NCBI GenBank assembly: GCA_037976565.1
Contig: CP137672.1
Span: 35,852,737 to 35,916,736, forward strand
Length of the DNA stretch: 64,000 nt
From: Mesocentrotus franciscanus
Lineage: Eukaryota; Echinodermata; Echinoidea; Camarodonta; Strongylocentrotidae
Direction of reading: 5' to 3'
Within the stretch, counting starts at the first letter, position 1. Each line of letters opens with the position of its first letter. Shown piece after piece: positions 11,819-28,000 of this stretch. A model generated the notes under the pieces. That model saw only the letters and a program-made list of their open reading frames with translations. It did no database searches and had not been told where the DNA came from. The position numbers and the translations under genes were made by a program.

Positions 11819-14390
11819 AATAATGAAGAAGAAATGTCTGAAAGAAGCGTTTAATGACAAAGACTCTCCGGAGAGATAGTGCAGTTGACACAATGCACTA
11901 TGACGAAGATGCAGGAATTGCATTTTGCTTTTAATGCAAATCTTATAATTTGTAATACAATTTATTATTACAATACATTATATTACGAAAGAATGAGTGG
12001 AAATGCATCAGAATAAATTCAATTTGGAGATCTACTTATAGGCACGGTATTATTTATAATAACTTAATGGCATATATTTTGGAGAGCGGGATTTGCTTAT
12101 GTTAATATAATATATACTGTGTAAGCCCATGTAAATTCATTTAAAGTAAAATGCATTATATTTTAGTACGTGTTCTATGTAAAACACATGATATTGTCAC
12201 TAATAACTTTTGTAGCATTCGAGTTTTGTCATTTAAGCACTTATTGAAGTCCCTCGCTGTTTACCATCCTTGTACATATCAATCTAATTCAATTCAATTT
12301 CTCCTTCGGAGATTTAGCATACGGTTAGGCCTAAATCCTTTTTATTATTCTAGATTTACGCTGCACGCATGATGTATTGCAGTGATTTAAGGCGTCTTCG
12401 GTTACCATATCAACATGTTTTAATTTGCATATTGCAAGTGTCGCCCCTATACCATGATGGAATTGCATTATATACTGATCAAGAGATGTACATCGGCATC
12501 TATGCCCCTAACTGTATCCTCGCAAGGGCATTTTATTTTTCACCTCCAACGGTAATCGTGTTCATGAGTAATTAACATCACATATTTTCCGCTTTTGTTT
12601 ATTGTTTTGTTTTGTTTTGCTTTGTTTTGCTTTGTTTTGTTAGTTTTTGTGGTACATGCGGTGCGTTATTATTTGAGCGTGAGTAGAAACATTTAATACC
12701 ATATTGACAGCAACATATTGTCTGTATCTATATATCATGTGTAATCATTCGACATTATTCTATCCATACGGTGCGAGATATCTTTCAGTGACCATTCCGC
12801 CCTGAAACAAGACTACGTCTAGATTCGAATTAAATAGGATGTGACGGAATATAAATAATAGACTAAAAATCGGCTACCATCCTGGATACAACGAGAGAGC
12901 AGTTATCGTGACTTTAATCAGATTAGCATGAAAGGTTAATATCTTATCTGGTCAACTCTAGTAGAAATGAACTCGTAACCATGGTTACACATCATCCTTG
13001 TAAAGAAAGAAGCATGTGACAATTTACAGAATGCCTCTTTAATACATGAAAGATATTTTTTCTCCCTTTAATTTTTTCCCCTCTCCGTTATCATGTGAGC
13101 TTAGTTATTACTTACGATCAGTCAGTTTTCACATCTTCATTCATTCCTTGTTTTGTCATCTTCAACAAACTAAATCATTGGAAACGTTCTTTATTTTAGT
13201 AGAATTTGGGCCATTTAATAAAGTATTAATCGTTCATTGTGTCCTTTCAGTTATTTTCCGTATCAGTGATATTTCAGTTTCAAGACTTTTTATTGCTACG
13301 CTTCTTGTGTGTCTATATCATGAACTCTCTCTCTCTTTCTCTCTCTCTCTCTTTCATTTTCCTATTCCTGTTCGAATATATGAGGTTCTGGTAAATCCCA
13401 CATTGCAAGCACTCGAGACTTTAAATGTGTTCCATCAATGGCTTACATCGAACAACCATCAACAGAGGTCGCCATTCCATTTCACGTAAATACAAAATAA
13501 AAGTTGACATTGTCATCGTTGTAGGACAGTATTACACGTTGCAAACTTTCAGTACTAAAAATCTAACAAGAATGTTTTGTCATAAAATGACGGGTCAAAG
13601 CCAAATTACATGTTGGGACAAATAAATGCTTGTGCTCAAACAAAGTATAACAGTAACACTTAGTGTATATTGAATCTTTATTCCAAGGAATGAATACAAA
13701 ACATAAACATAATACATCAATATATATAACTTTATAACATTTCCTGAATGCAAAATAACAGTAGAGTATCACACACTTTCCAACAGGGTATCAAAATGTA
13801 CATTACAAAATTGTTCTATTTTTATATGAGAAAGAAAGAAAAAAGGGCAGATTCTCTATTTTAAATGCCGCCAAATTTAATATAGTATATAGTAGTTAGC
13901 AGGTCATGGAATCATTTGGAAGTCAATATTTAGAAACTGTCGAAAACTAGAAAATGTTGTCAATGAAGATAATAGAAATATAAATGCATGTTGTGGATAC
14001 TTTGGGAGGTGAAGTGAAAAAGAAGCTAGGCCATAGCACGTGAAGAAACCCAGAGATAAAAAAAACAATGAAAAATGATAACATCTTCTGCCATTCCTGA
14101 TACCATGACGTCAACCACTTTGTATAATACACACACAGGGAAGTATAATCATACAGCATCGCGACGATATAACAAATAAATTTAATCTTTATAATTTATT
14201 ATTCTTGTCTTTGGAAATGGTTGACATTCTAATAGATTTTAAAAACTGAAATCTTGAAATTTATCGTTATTCATCATATTTTATATATTACTAAAGCCTC
14301 ATTATCATGTTATATATTACATGTATATACAATTAAGTTAAATATGATGAATACAATATATTTGTATGTACACCAATTCATGCAGGTTCC
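11819..14390. other. Gene-free stretch with minor simple repeats
   Basis: Holds a TTTTG/TTTGC pentamer run (about 12,596-12,643) and a short CT run (about 13,325-13,355). The open frame at 13,046-13,489 (147 codons) is Phe/Leu/Ser-rich, spans the CT run and resembles no known family. Confidence 0.5.
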
Positions 14391-14394
14391 TTAA

Positions 14395-14608
14395 GGTTTG
14401 TTCAGATATGACACGGTTAACCGCCGCAGAAACAAAATTCGCCTCGGTATTTTGTACGTGCAAATGTATGGCAACTGCGCGCAACATAGGTCCTGCGCGT
14501 ATTCACGGAGTTCTGTGATATAAGATAAAGAAATGTGACGCGTTACACTTTACGTCATCATACAAACAAAAACACCGCAGTTTTGCCGCGTCAGATCTTA
14601 ACGAGGCC
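14395..14608. mobile_element. TTAA-flanked MITE, 214 bp
   Basis: The element lies between TTAA at 14391-14394 and TTAA at 14609-14612. Left end GGTTTGTTCAGATATGACAC; the inverted right end reads GGCCTCGTTAAGATCTGACG, an imperfect TIR of about 23 bp. TTAA duplications are characteristic of the piggyBac and Kolobok superfamilies. No coding capacity. It lies 200 bases from another TTAA element. Confidence 0.6.
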
Positions 14609-14808
14609 TTAAAGTACACCGGTTGAACTTCAATGTTTGGCAAATCTGCCTGATAAGTCTGCTAGGTGTATTTAAATGAATAAGAAAAACACGCATAGGC
14701 GTCGATTGTCTATCATTTGATTGGGGATGTTGGACAGAATTCGCTGACAAGTAAGCCAAGTCAGCTACTGAGAATACTACCGACATCCTTTCTTCGTCTA
14801 CCAGTTAA

Positions 14809-15337
14809 AGGTACTATGTCCCATTTGCAGGCCAAAAATGAAAAGGTTAAATTCCAACGGCATTTGAAAGACAATACTAATTTAGAACTTCCCAAAAAAG
14901 GGGGGCTTGAAAATGTCTTTAAGTGGGAAAATAACGACTATTAGTTGTCGAATCGACTTAGGAGCTATAGAGCCAGTAAGTAATAGTCTGATTTTTCAGA
15001 CCATTGTACCGAATGGTCGTACGTTTTATGCTGCGCAAAGATTCAATCAGTTTAATTTTGGCCATTACAAGAAGTGGGTTATTGATGTAGACAAATGCTC
15101 ATTTACCCTTTACAGCTCATTTTATGTATGTTATTATCAAAGATGAAAAAAAAGTCAGTCAGTCACTCAATAGTGTCTGACAGTGAAGTCTAGCAAGTAA
15201 ACGGGTTTCCTTGCATAATTTGAATATTAGGACACTGCTAAAGTTTAAATTTCACAGATAGGACATACATGACATATTCATAATTCCTGCAAAGTTCTAC
15301 AGAATTTGATGTTGGCTGCAAGAGGGACATAGTATCT
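14809..15337. mobile_element. TTAA-flanked non-autonomous transposon, 529 bp, copy 1
   Basis: Bounded by TTAA at 14805-14808 and 15338-15341. The TIRs are AGGTACTATGTCCCATTTGC on the left and the inverse of AGATACTATGTCCCTCTTGC on the right. A second copy of the same length (529 bp) lies in opposite orientation at 57,330-57,858, also between TTAA sites, and by eye is about 96% identical. Both contain an open frame of about 76 codons beginning MSLSGKITTI, with one amino-acid difference. It matches no protein I know, and recent copying alone can explain its conservation. The TTAA target suggests the piggyBac or Kolobok class. Confidence 0.85.
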
Positions 15338-15690
15338 TTAACATAAGACTTTGCATACCAACCAACATAGTACAAACTATTATGTGGTCCAGGAGGCCGG
15401 AATATACTACTGGGAAGTTTTCTTCGTTCTCCCCTTTGAGATATTTCTTGGTCTACCACAAAGATAAACGATGTTCTAACATAGCTTATACGATTTCTAG
15501 ACCGTCTGTAGACTTAGGGGACTATTTATATCTGAGTCAGCTGCTTAGTCAGTGCTGATGTATTTCTCCACACATCGAACCAGGAATATTGCGAGGCTCA
15601 TGTGATCCGCGCATCTGGTATTTCAGAGGGCATGACGATTCAACCTGTTTACTTCAACACGTCATAGTCAGGAAAACACATTTCAGCTTT
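15338..15690. other. Intergenic gap downstream of the amylase gene
   Basis: Separates the 529-bp element from the amylase 3' end. No exon or repeat recognised. Confidence 0.5.
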
Positions 15691-15694
15691 GTTT

Positions 15695-15700
15695 TTTAAT
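15695..15700 (-). promoter_or_regulatory. Possible poly(A) signal ATTAAA for amylase
   Basis: ATTAAA on the minus strand, about 26 bases past the amylase stop codon. It is the common variant of AATAAA and no closer canonical signal is seen. The short 3' UTR it implies is plausible but unproven in this AT-rich sequence. Confidence 0.35.
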
Positions 15701-15725
15701 AAATATATATTTCAAGCATAGAATA

Positions 15726-19236
<3,511 letters not shown>

Positions 19237-20166
19237 CCTAGCTCGTCTTGTTCGGTGGTTGAAATGATCGACAACTACCAAAGAAGATGACGCTACTTCG
19301 AAGTTACTGCCTGGAAAATATATTTAGAAGATATGTAATCACAATGAAATACTCTTCTCACTACCGTTTGAAAAGACTTAGTATCGTCCCATTAAAAGTT
19401 TTATTTTTGTATTCATTGATTTTATTTCTCAAAACTCTAATTCTTTTTCGTACATAACATAATTTATACAAAACTGCAACATAATTATAACAAAGCTTTT
19501 TTATCATTTGATAAAAGAACATAAATACAACATACAACATAATTCGTTGTTCACAATTTCACAATGTATAGGACTAAAATATATCACAATCACATAATAG
19601 GAAATATTACCGCACTACACAGTTATTTCATCCCTAACACTAGAACAAGCATTGCTTTTTTTACTTAAAAATAAAAATAAAAATGAGTGTCATATTTCTC
19701 AACATATTATTATACAGAATTGAAATTATGAGTTTTCCTTTTATTTAAACGCAATCTACTCCAAAACCCTTTCCCTTCCTTTCCTTCTCTCTAACTCCTT
19801 GGACTTATCCCCTTCCCCCTCCCCTGAATTTGCCAATTGCATCAAATGCATTAGGTACTTAACTAGATTTACGTATAAAAAACAATCGTTAACTAACCTC
19901 AACAAATGCGAGGAAGGGTAAAAGTGCCGATAGCCACCAAATTAATTGACGGAGCACTCTCATAATACTGATTGCATCGCAAATAAATCTTGTAAACCGT
20001 TAATAAATTCAATGAAGAAAAGGTTACCATTAATATTGGGTGCGGAGAAAGCTTACATTGTGTCACCAAGGCAAGGGCGATCTCATAGGTTTTGCTTTTA
20101 TTGATCATATTCTTGAGTTTGAATTCGTATTACAACTTTTTGTTTAAAATTTTGTCATACACTCAC

Positions 20167-20290
20167 CTCCAACAAAACTATTGTAAAGTGATCCTCGTCT
20201 TGAACGGTTAGGCAATGCTGGAAGACTTAGCAAAAGCGTCGCTGAGTTATTAAATAATCCATGGAATAAGTTGAACTTATGGAGCAGATA
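20167..20290 (-). other. Possible 5' non-coding exon of amylase
   Basis: A strong donor TTGGAG|GTGAGT ends at 20167 and an acceptor precedes amylase exon 1 at 19311, so a leader exon spliced over about 0.85 kb is possible. There is no coding frame to test, and the upstream limit is a guess. An AT-rich block (ATACAATATAATATT) lies about 40 bases further upstream. Confidence 0.25.
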
Positions 20291-20520
20291 TCCTCATCGT
20301 CTCGGCACCACTTCACTTATGCTAATATTATATTGTATCTGTCCTATTTTTCTTCCACCATTAGTACGAATCGGCCCCAATTTCGACCAATCAGAAACAA
20401 GCGAATTCCACGTGGTGGCTTTATCCTTCAGCTGTTGACAAAACAATGTTTTATTTCGCGCTGAGAGTTGCAAACAATGGTCTATTTACCATTTATAGCT
20501 TCGATTACATCGTATTGATA

Positions 20521-20720
20521 GAGGTAGTGGCGTAGCTCCGGGGGTGGGGCACGCGCCCCCAATGGTATCGCAAAAAGGAAAAGGAATTAAAGGGATGGAA
20601 GATGATGGATGACGGAGAAATGAAAGACAACGAATGGGATTATACGACCCCACCCACTCACTCCCTTTATTCTTTGTTCATTTCAACCATTTAATATTTC
20701 CGATGCACCCCACCCCATGA
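20521..20720. mobile_element. GGCGTAGC-type element fragment
   Basis: Starts GTAGTGGCGTAGCTCCGGGG and GGTGGGGCACGCGCCCCC, a terminus that recurs in altered form at 26.70 kb and is common in non-autonomous elements of marine animals. The right end (C-rich, GCACCCCACCCC) is approximate. Confidence 0.4.
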
Positions 20721-22970
20721 CACCAGCGCCCCTCAACGCGACGTCACTGTTTAAAGAGTGGGTCTATCCTGCTGAACAGCCTCGGTACCACGTATTAGAC
20801 AACGAATACCATCGGGACGTAGACCGACAGCCTTCGAGACTGACAAGGTCGTTCTCGTGGACCTTGAGAAAAGTTGTCAGACGGCGCGCGAGACCGACAT
20901 TTGCAGTCTCGTGGGTTGCAGATTTGACTTCATACCCCATTTAAAGCAACCCCTACTGTTAATTTTTTTAAAGTAAAATATTAAAATATAAATAAAAAAA
21001 GGAATGCTTGCAAAATGAAGAAATCGAGCCACAAAGATTGCCGTAAACTATCCTATTATAGTGCGTTTCAAAGCACGGGGGAAACTCACAATTAAGTCTA
21101 AAATCACCAAGTTAGGGGTGGGGTCTTTTTTTACTCAAATCCAGAACAATGGTAAAAAGTTCGCTTTAAATCTTTAATTTTAATAGGATTATTTACGACT
21201 GTTGTAATCGGATAGGTAGGAATGAGCCTGTACGCTATAACGATATTGAGAAATAAACACAAATGTCATTGTCAATATTGAGTCTTTTCTTATCCGTTGC
21301 GCAAACAAACGGGCGTCGTATACGACCCTTGTTCATAGATAGTGTTCGCAGGACCTGAAAACAGGGATTCTCTATCAAGTCAATACTTATCATCTCCAAG
21401 ATAACAATGACCAATTTTCATCGAGAATTGATGATAAGACCTAGTTTGATATTGACATACATTCGACTATTTTTAAAACTCACGTGTCTTAAAGTGCAGG
21501 TAAAGAAACTATGACAGGTGTCACGTGTATGCTTATATGTATATGTGGAGTCGAGTCAAGTCTTAAAGGTCCTGGAAAAAAGAGTAAGAAAAAAATTATT
21601 GCTCTTGAAATGCTCTCATTTTGTTAGCCTATAATTATCATAACTTGTCTAGATTTTGTTTTTAGTACTAAATTCTGATGCCACATGTTTGTGCAGTCCC
21701 TCTTACCCATTTCTGTGTCGAGTGCTTTCTTATAGATCATGACTTTAAGCAAGATTTATTCACTTTATTTTTGATGATTCCAAAACCCCAAAATACGTAT
21801 ATTTATTCCTATTAACCCCAGCAACCATAAACAATCATTTAAAGGTAAAAGTTCATTGTAATTAGTCAGATTCATGGGATGAGGGAGTAATATGTGTTTT
21901 CGTATCCTACGTAAAAATCTATACTCTTTCAAACAGCACCCATACTCATAGCTATTAAAGGATATATATTAGGGAATATATCTCTCCTGCAAATCATGTT
22001 AAGATTGATTAATGAAGATAGAAACCCATCTGGATATTGTAAGATTCATCCATTAGATGCATTAATTAATTGGATAAGCCGCCAGGTAAATCCTCAAAAA
22101 ATAACGTTGATAATGAATTTGTGAAACTGGGAAACATTTCAGACTATATCATGATCAAAAACTTAAGTTCCGACTCTATTTCAAGTACGTAATACAGGTA
22201 CTATCTTAGATTTTTACGAATCGTACACTCTCTAAAAAAAAAAACATGCATTTCGCTTCTCAAGACGTCACAATTTTATTTTTTGTGAAATAAAACAACT
22301 TTGCTCTCGTTCAATTCTGACAAATAGGTACTCATTTTTACTGGTTTCTATCCATTCGAAAAAATATTGACACAAGAGAAATAGTACATGCAAACAAGTG
22401 TGTGAAAGGTTCTCTAAAGTTACTTCTTGCCATGATTTAAAGATTAAAGTCGAAATACAGTCACTATGCGAGATCGTGATACTGTTCAATAGAATCATGA
22501 TATTTCAGCAAAAACGATGGAGGGTATTCTTGGCGGAAACGGGGGAAAGCACGGTACCACTCGCAATCCCCCTCTCCCGCAAAACCTCGCACCAACAAAC
22601 ATTGTGCCCAGGCCCATCGTACTCCTGTCGGCCCCCAAAATGCACCTGAAAACGAGATAACTTTGAAACAATCTTGGGGCTAATATGATTAATAGTTCGG
22701 TCGTATTATCATCCGTCTGCGGTGTCGCTGCTGATGCAATATGACGTTGCACAAGGCATTATTTGTTGCTGACGTAGGACTGCGTCAATTACTGGCGCGG
22801 CATTTGACGCACCATGTTGGAGTGACATCGTCGTACGGATGCTTAGGGCAATCAGTTCGATGTAATACAAGCACGTATACTATTTGCCACATTAGGCTTG
22901 ATGAGCGTCATTACGCAATCAAAATGATGTCTCGTGTGCAAAGGGCAGTAGCAATGGGCATGATACCTAT
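20721..22970. other. Gene-free stretch
   Basis: No exon recognised on either strand. The open frames here are short and without family resemblance. Confidence 0.45.
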
Positions 22971-22973
22971 GTA

Positions 22974-23290
22974 CAGTGCGTCCCAGAAAAAACGAAACCG
23001 AGAAGTATCGATGTTTTATCATAACTTAATCACAACTATAATTAATGAATGACACATATTTGTAAAGCTAAGAGTCTCCTCTTTCATTTGATGCTACTCA
23101 AGTGATGCATATTTCACGCATGAGTGATCAAAAGCAATTTGAAGGAAGGAAACCAAAAGTCATTTGGCGGGCGGTATCTGAATTTCGAAGAAAAAATACA
23201 TTTCTAGAAAGTTCATTTTCTGCACTTTCATATGACACCTGAATCAGGAAAAATGGGGCAGGAATAACAAAGTTCTGTTTGTTTAAAGTA
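22974..23290 (+). mobile_element. Possible solo end of a Tc1/mariner-like element
   Basis: TACAGTGCGTCCCAGAAAAA starts with TA-CAGTG, the common Tc1/mariner terminus, and is followed by a CGAAACCGAGAAG subterminal block. I did not find the matching inverse end in the window, so it is a truncated or solo end. The right limit is approximate. Confidence 0.4.
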
Positions 23291-23829
23291 ATGCTTGCAT
23301 TCCCATAATGTTATCAAACAAATACGTTTTCACTGGCTGCCTGCCCAAACAACACAGAAAGAAGTCGTTGACGATCAGCCATGCATGAAGACTTTTGATA
23401 ACTCTCTTTATTGCTACGGCAGGCAGCTGGGGCTGAACAGGCTCGGCTCGGTTCGGTTCTGGAAGAATTTTCGGGGTGATGGTGGGGGGTGGCAAGACCC
23501 CGGGAACTGAACATTCAAGGGAAGATAGCGGTTAAACGGGGAAGATCCAACTTCGCATTTTACCAACCACTTTAAACAATTACATGTCTCTTAAGAAAAT
23601 GTGCATTTAGTAGTTTAAACAAATTTAAGTCCTGTCTCCGTTCTCGCAATTGGCTGAGACAGCTTTAAAAATGACTTCAGATACTATTTGGCGATTTCTA
23701 AATTTCGGAGGGGAGGAAAATACCCCTTTTACAGATTTTCCAGATAAGGTCATCCCTCATTCCCTTTGAATCACCAATCCTCTATGAGGCATTATTGGAA
23801 ATTTGCACCCTTTAGCTCTTGTACACTAT

Positions 23830-24095
23830 GATTTTATGATGATAACACAACTACTAATACTACTGCTGATAATGATGATAATACTACTACTAATAATAAT
23901 GATAATAATTGATGATTATAATGATGATGATTATAATAACAATGATGATGTGTGAGGGAGCGGAGCGACCGAGCAAGAAGATTTTCGGTACTGAAACTTT
24001 GCATTCGAGAGCATTCTACAGCCATGGGATTGTATGTTACAAAATGTGGTACGTACTGAAAAAAGGGCGGTGGATGCATTAACCCCCCCCCCCTG
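23830..24095. mobile_element. ATG/ATA-rich tract and GGAGCGGAGCGACCGAG element fragment
   Basis: An imperfect AAT/GATGAT repeat (23,830-23,950) is followed by GAGGGAGCGGAGCGACCGAG and a poly-C run at about 24,084. The block GAGCG-AGCGACCGAGC recurs, sometimes inverted, near 28.57 kb and as GCGAGCAAAGCAAGCG near 32.12 kb. It is probably part of one non-autonomous family. Confidence 0.4.
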
Positions 24096-24229
24096 TATCA
24101 TGCTTTAATATGATTTCATGAGGAACCTGAACTGTGAAATTTACCTCGTAATACATTCAACAAAAGTTTAGATATCCATAACCAATTAAACGTCTGTTTT
24201 AGGTTCGTACATCGCAATTTTAAGATATA

Positions 24230-25231
24230 CAGTGCGTATTTAAAAAAGTACCCAAATTTGGTAGCTCTTAATTAAGAAGTCATAACCAATATGACTTTAA
24301 AATTGGTTGCATGATGAGGAGTAACTTTTCTGTCCAATGATTCCATTTTTATTATATTTTTGCCACGGGTGAATGAGCATCAGGGTCTTTAAAAAGTGTT
24401 TTCAAAGTCGCCTTGTTCCAAGTTTGGGCTTCAGGAACAAATGTAGGTCAGGCCATATGCATGTGCTTCTTTGGTTTTAAATTATTTCAAAAGTTAAATT
24501 ATGCCTCGTGCTTCAGTGTTTCATTGTTTAACATGATGCCTTGTATCTAGGCTTTCACAGAACCTTGTTTCGATCCACAGGATAACCTTTCATTATTTCA
24601 AACAGCCTACTAACTTCTTGTCTCATGATATCTAAGTTCTCTCTGCTCACTGCGGTATTTCACACGCGTAAGGAGCATAAGGTGTTTATCTCGAAGAAAG
24701 AGCACATATGATGATAAATATCAAAGACATTGACAGCAGAATTTCATTTTTAAAAAGATAACATCCCAAATAAGCGCCATCCATCTTGTATCACTCAATG
24801 AGAAGGTTACCTTAAACAAGGGAAGCGAATGAAGCCAAGATTGTAATCATCATAACAAAGAGAATATCATAATGTGTGCTTGTAATAAGCATTTACTTGA
24901 GTTTCAGTTGATATTAACACCCTTTTTTTCAACTGCCTAATATTCAATGTAAAGAAATTAGCAATTGTTTTTGGAATGAGATAACACAAACAGGCTTTTG
25001 ACCTACATTCATTACTGTCTTCAGCTCAAACTTGGTATGGAAGAGGATTTTGACAATACTTTTTTAAAAGCCTGCTGTTCAGTCATCCTTGGCAGCACAA
25101 CTATGAAAACGATATCATTAGACAGAGTATTAGTTCTTCTTTACAATGAAGTATGATTTAATGTCACATCGGTTATAACTCTTTAATTGGAAGCTACCAA
25201 AGTTGGGTACACTTTTTTTGGATATGCACTG
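24230..25231. mobile_element. Tc1/mariner-like non-autonomous element, 1,002 bp
   Basis: Bounded by TA on both sides (24228-24229 and 25232-25233). The left end is CAGTGCGTATTTAAAAAAGT; the inverse right end begins CAGTGCATATCCAAAAAAAG. Both continue into TACCCAA-TTTGGTAGCT, AATTAA and TATAACC with modest mismatches, giving TIRs of about 60 bp. The CAGT start and TA duplication are typical of the Tc1/mariner superfamily. No intact transposase or clear DDE/D remnant is visible, so this is a dead or non-autonomous copy. Confidence 0.75.
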
Positions 25232-25729
25232 TATTGCGCAAGTTTGGTGAAAGAAAACATATTCATTTAAATGCTCAATCAGCAACACTCCGAGAGAAAG
25301 AAAAAAACATTCACAGCCCTTTAGCGTTCAAAATAACGACCTACTTCCATTTATTATTTGTTTTGTGTAAATATCTCAAGATGTCGGTGTAAATATTGAT
25401 AATATAAAGGACTGAAAGTCAGTAATAACGCGCCGATAAGACAGCCATGAGCTGGACACGAACGCGTGTCGTGATGTCTTGTGATTGGTTGATACAATAC
25501 AGCCAATCTGCGCAACACATTTAGAGTTATATTGAATACAATCGAAATAAACATTGCAACGCGCGATTGAAATAGCGTTGTTTCTTTTTCAAGTAAATGT
25601 TTGGGAAGCTATTTTAGTATTTCAATTCCATATCTGTCTTATATGAGCTAATAAATATGAGCTGTGCTTTCTGTAAATACCCTTTATTCATATATTTACA
25701 ATTTCGTCAGTTTTGCATTTCTGCCATTG

Positions 25730-25968
25730 TCAGCAGTGGCGGGTCAAGGGGGGGCAGGGGGCACGGACCCCCACCCCTGGCAAAAAAAAAGTTTTACAAA
25801 AAGGTGGTAACCACATTTTTACATTTTTGTTTGTTCAAAGGGGTGAGGGGGTGGGTGGTGTTGAGAAAAAACTCAATACCCCCCCCCCCCGTTGAGCAAA
25901 CAAAAAATTAGTGCTCATTAATTTGGCCCCTTTGGCCCCCGCCGCCGGCTGGATCCGCTCCTGATTGT
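25730..25968. mobile_element. GGCGGGTC / GGATCCGC element
   Basis: Starts CAGTGGCGGGTCAAGGGGGG and ends CGGCTGGATCCGCTCCTGA. The inner CGGACCCCC and GGCCCC blocks give imperfect complementarity between the ends. It belongs to the same loose family as the pieces at 4.0 and 20.5 kb. Confidence 0.45.
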
Positions 25969-26443
25969 CAGACCTTGAAAATCGGAATAAAACGGGAAAA
26001 GTTCCCCCGACACTCTCGTCTTAAAATGATGAAAGATTTATGTATGCTTTATAGACTACCACAACCATGTCGTCTTATTTTTTTTAGCAATCCCCATGTG
26101 TGAGATCATGCTATCAAAGATTCTTCTTTAAAAAATATAAAATCAACAATCTGAAGATATCGGATTCATGGTCCGATCTAGTTATGGATAACAAACTAAA
26201 ATGGAGAATGGTATTTAATAGAATAGAGACATTTCGTATCAATCGAGGATATCTAGGAAATAGATTTTGTTTCTAACAGATATTGATATTTTAAAACATA
26301 TATGTTCGCATGTTATTTTAGTTAACTTATGTTGAATGTACATCTATGCATATTTGTTTCTCATTTCTCTATGTAACTCATTCTAATTATATCCCTCTGC
26401 GCCTCAGAATAGTTTACTAGATCGATAGCGCATAACAAATGCT

Positions 26444-26444
<1 letters not shown>

Positions 26445-26486
<42 letters not shown>
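26445..26486. repeat. ATT microsatellite
   Basis: About 14 uninterrupted ATT units. Simple repeat. Confidence 0.95.
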
Positions 26487-26488
<2 letters not shown>

Positions 26489-26700
26489 CATCATAATAAG
26501 ATTGTTGAAGTCCATGTATTGGTACAAACATTTTTTTAGCAATAAATCCCATCATGCCCATGGAAAAACTTCCTCACGCTAGAAACAATATCTACAAGCT
26601 GCCAAATGTCAAATGTCAATCACTATCTCGTTAATGGCTGTAGATATCGATTTGGTTCTGATTGTTAGTAAACATTGGTATATAAAACAATTACCATCAC

Positions 26701-27680
26701 CAGTGGCGTAGATATCTGTTGTTGATATTGGGGGATGATCTGTGGTGCGTCTTTTCGTCAGCGCCAATTGCACGCTTGCGTGCACAGGGGAGTCTGGGGT
26801 GGGGGGATTTTGCCCCCTTTGAAGCGGATTTTTTTTTTTTAATTAAAAAAAAATAGTTTTGAGACTGGATTCACAATCCTCCTAAAGTATTATGTTTAGT
26901 CACTGTGTATAATAGGCCATGTATTTCTTTTTAATAACAATGTAAATTTGCTATAAAGGCCTACATAATGTAAAAGTTGCATTATATATGCGCGTAGCCC
27001 AAGAAAAATTGTGTTTATCCCATCAATGAGAACTTTTTTCAACGATAAATTATGGAAAGTTACATTTGGTATGACAAGTTCGGATCGTACAATATTTGGC
27101 AAAAAATTCACAGACTTTTTGTAAATTTGCTATTCAAAATGTAAAAGGGGGCAATGCCGATTTCAGCCTTATCCCCAAAGTTCCCACTGGGCTCAGCCCA
27201 GGAGTAGTACTGATTTTGATAACCAAATGAAAGCCCATATTTTTCTCGATATCATCCTAAAATTTTACCTCCATATTCATTGTACTTTTTGAGATATTAT
27301 ATAAAATGTGCGTTTATTGGTATACCAAGTAATAGTTTCTTTTGTATTATATACTAGCAGCCTCATCCCGAGTGTAACGCATATATTTTTGTCTCTGGAG
27401 CCTAAACAAGGGGCTTCATGAGTCCATTGAAGTAAAAGTTTGTCAAATATTTTTTAATGGTCGATGTTAACAAGTTGGAGGTAAAAAAAGGCGGAGGTAA
27501 AAAAAAGGCATATGTAAAAATCGGCATAGCCCCATTATAGTTGCATTCTAAAATTTACTTAGCTTTTTCTTCCTACGTCCTCTTCCTTTTTTCTTTTTTT
27601 TTTTTTTTTTTGGCCGGCGTTTTTTTTTGGGGGTGGGGCGACCGCCCCCACCGCCCCCCTTGTCTACGTGCCTGAATTAT
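26701..27680. mobile_element. CAGTGGCGTAG-type element, ~1 kb
   Basis: Starts CAGTGGCGTAGATATC and ends CCCCCTTGTCTACGTGCCTG, whose inverse CAGGCACGTAGAC is a weak match. Internal blocks AAGTTGCATTA, GCGCGTAGC and AAAATTGTGTTTATCCC (about 26,970-27,025) recur at 27,730-27,780, just outside the right end. A poly-T/poly-A core is present. No coding remnant seen. Confidence 0.45.
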
Positions 27681-27719
27681 TTGGACACAAATTTGACTAG
27701 AGCCCAGACATTTGCTGTA

Positions 27720-28000
27720 CAAAATGATAAAGTTGCATTAAAAAACGCGCGTAGCGCTAAACAAAATTGTGTTTATCCCGATGATTAATCATATTTTATT
27801 TGGCCCAAATGTTTGAGACATATGCATTACAATGGGGGGTGATTGATTACATTGGCCACCCTTAGTCAAATATTGGGCACCCCTGATCTATGCCTATGAT
27901 CATTACGTGGAAGGACTAAACGCGTGTTCCTGTTTGGTTGTACCAGGAAGGCCCCCATTTCGCATGGGGATTTGCCAGAATGCCGCATCAGCATTTCGTC
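27720..28000. repeat. Second copy of the AAGTTGCATTA / GCGCGTAGC module
   Basis: AAAGTTGCATTAAAAAACGC, GCGTAGCGCTAAACAAAATT and GTGTTTATCCC repeat a module found 755 bases earlier in the same orientation. This suggests a second, truncated insertion next to the first. Confidence 0.5.

Noticed and set aside
11516..11923. 135-codon minus-strand frame as a possible gene
   Set aside because: It crosses the whole foldback MITE at 11,656-11,818 and matches no family.
14907..15146. 79-codon frame present in two places of the window, as a conserved host gene
   Set aside because: Both copies lie inside the 529-bp TTAA element; recent copying explains the identity.
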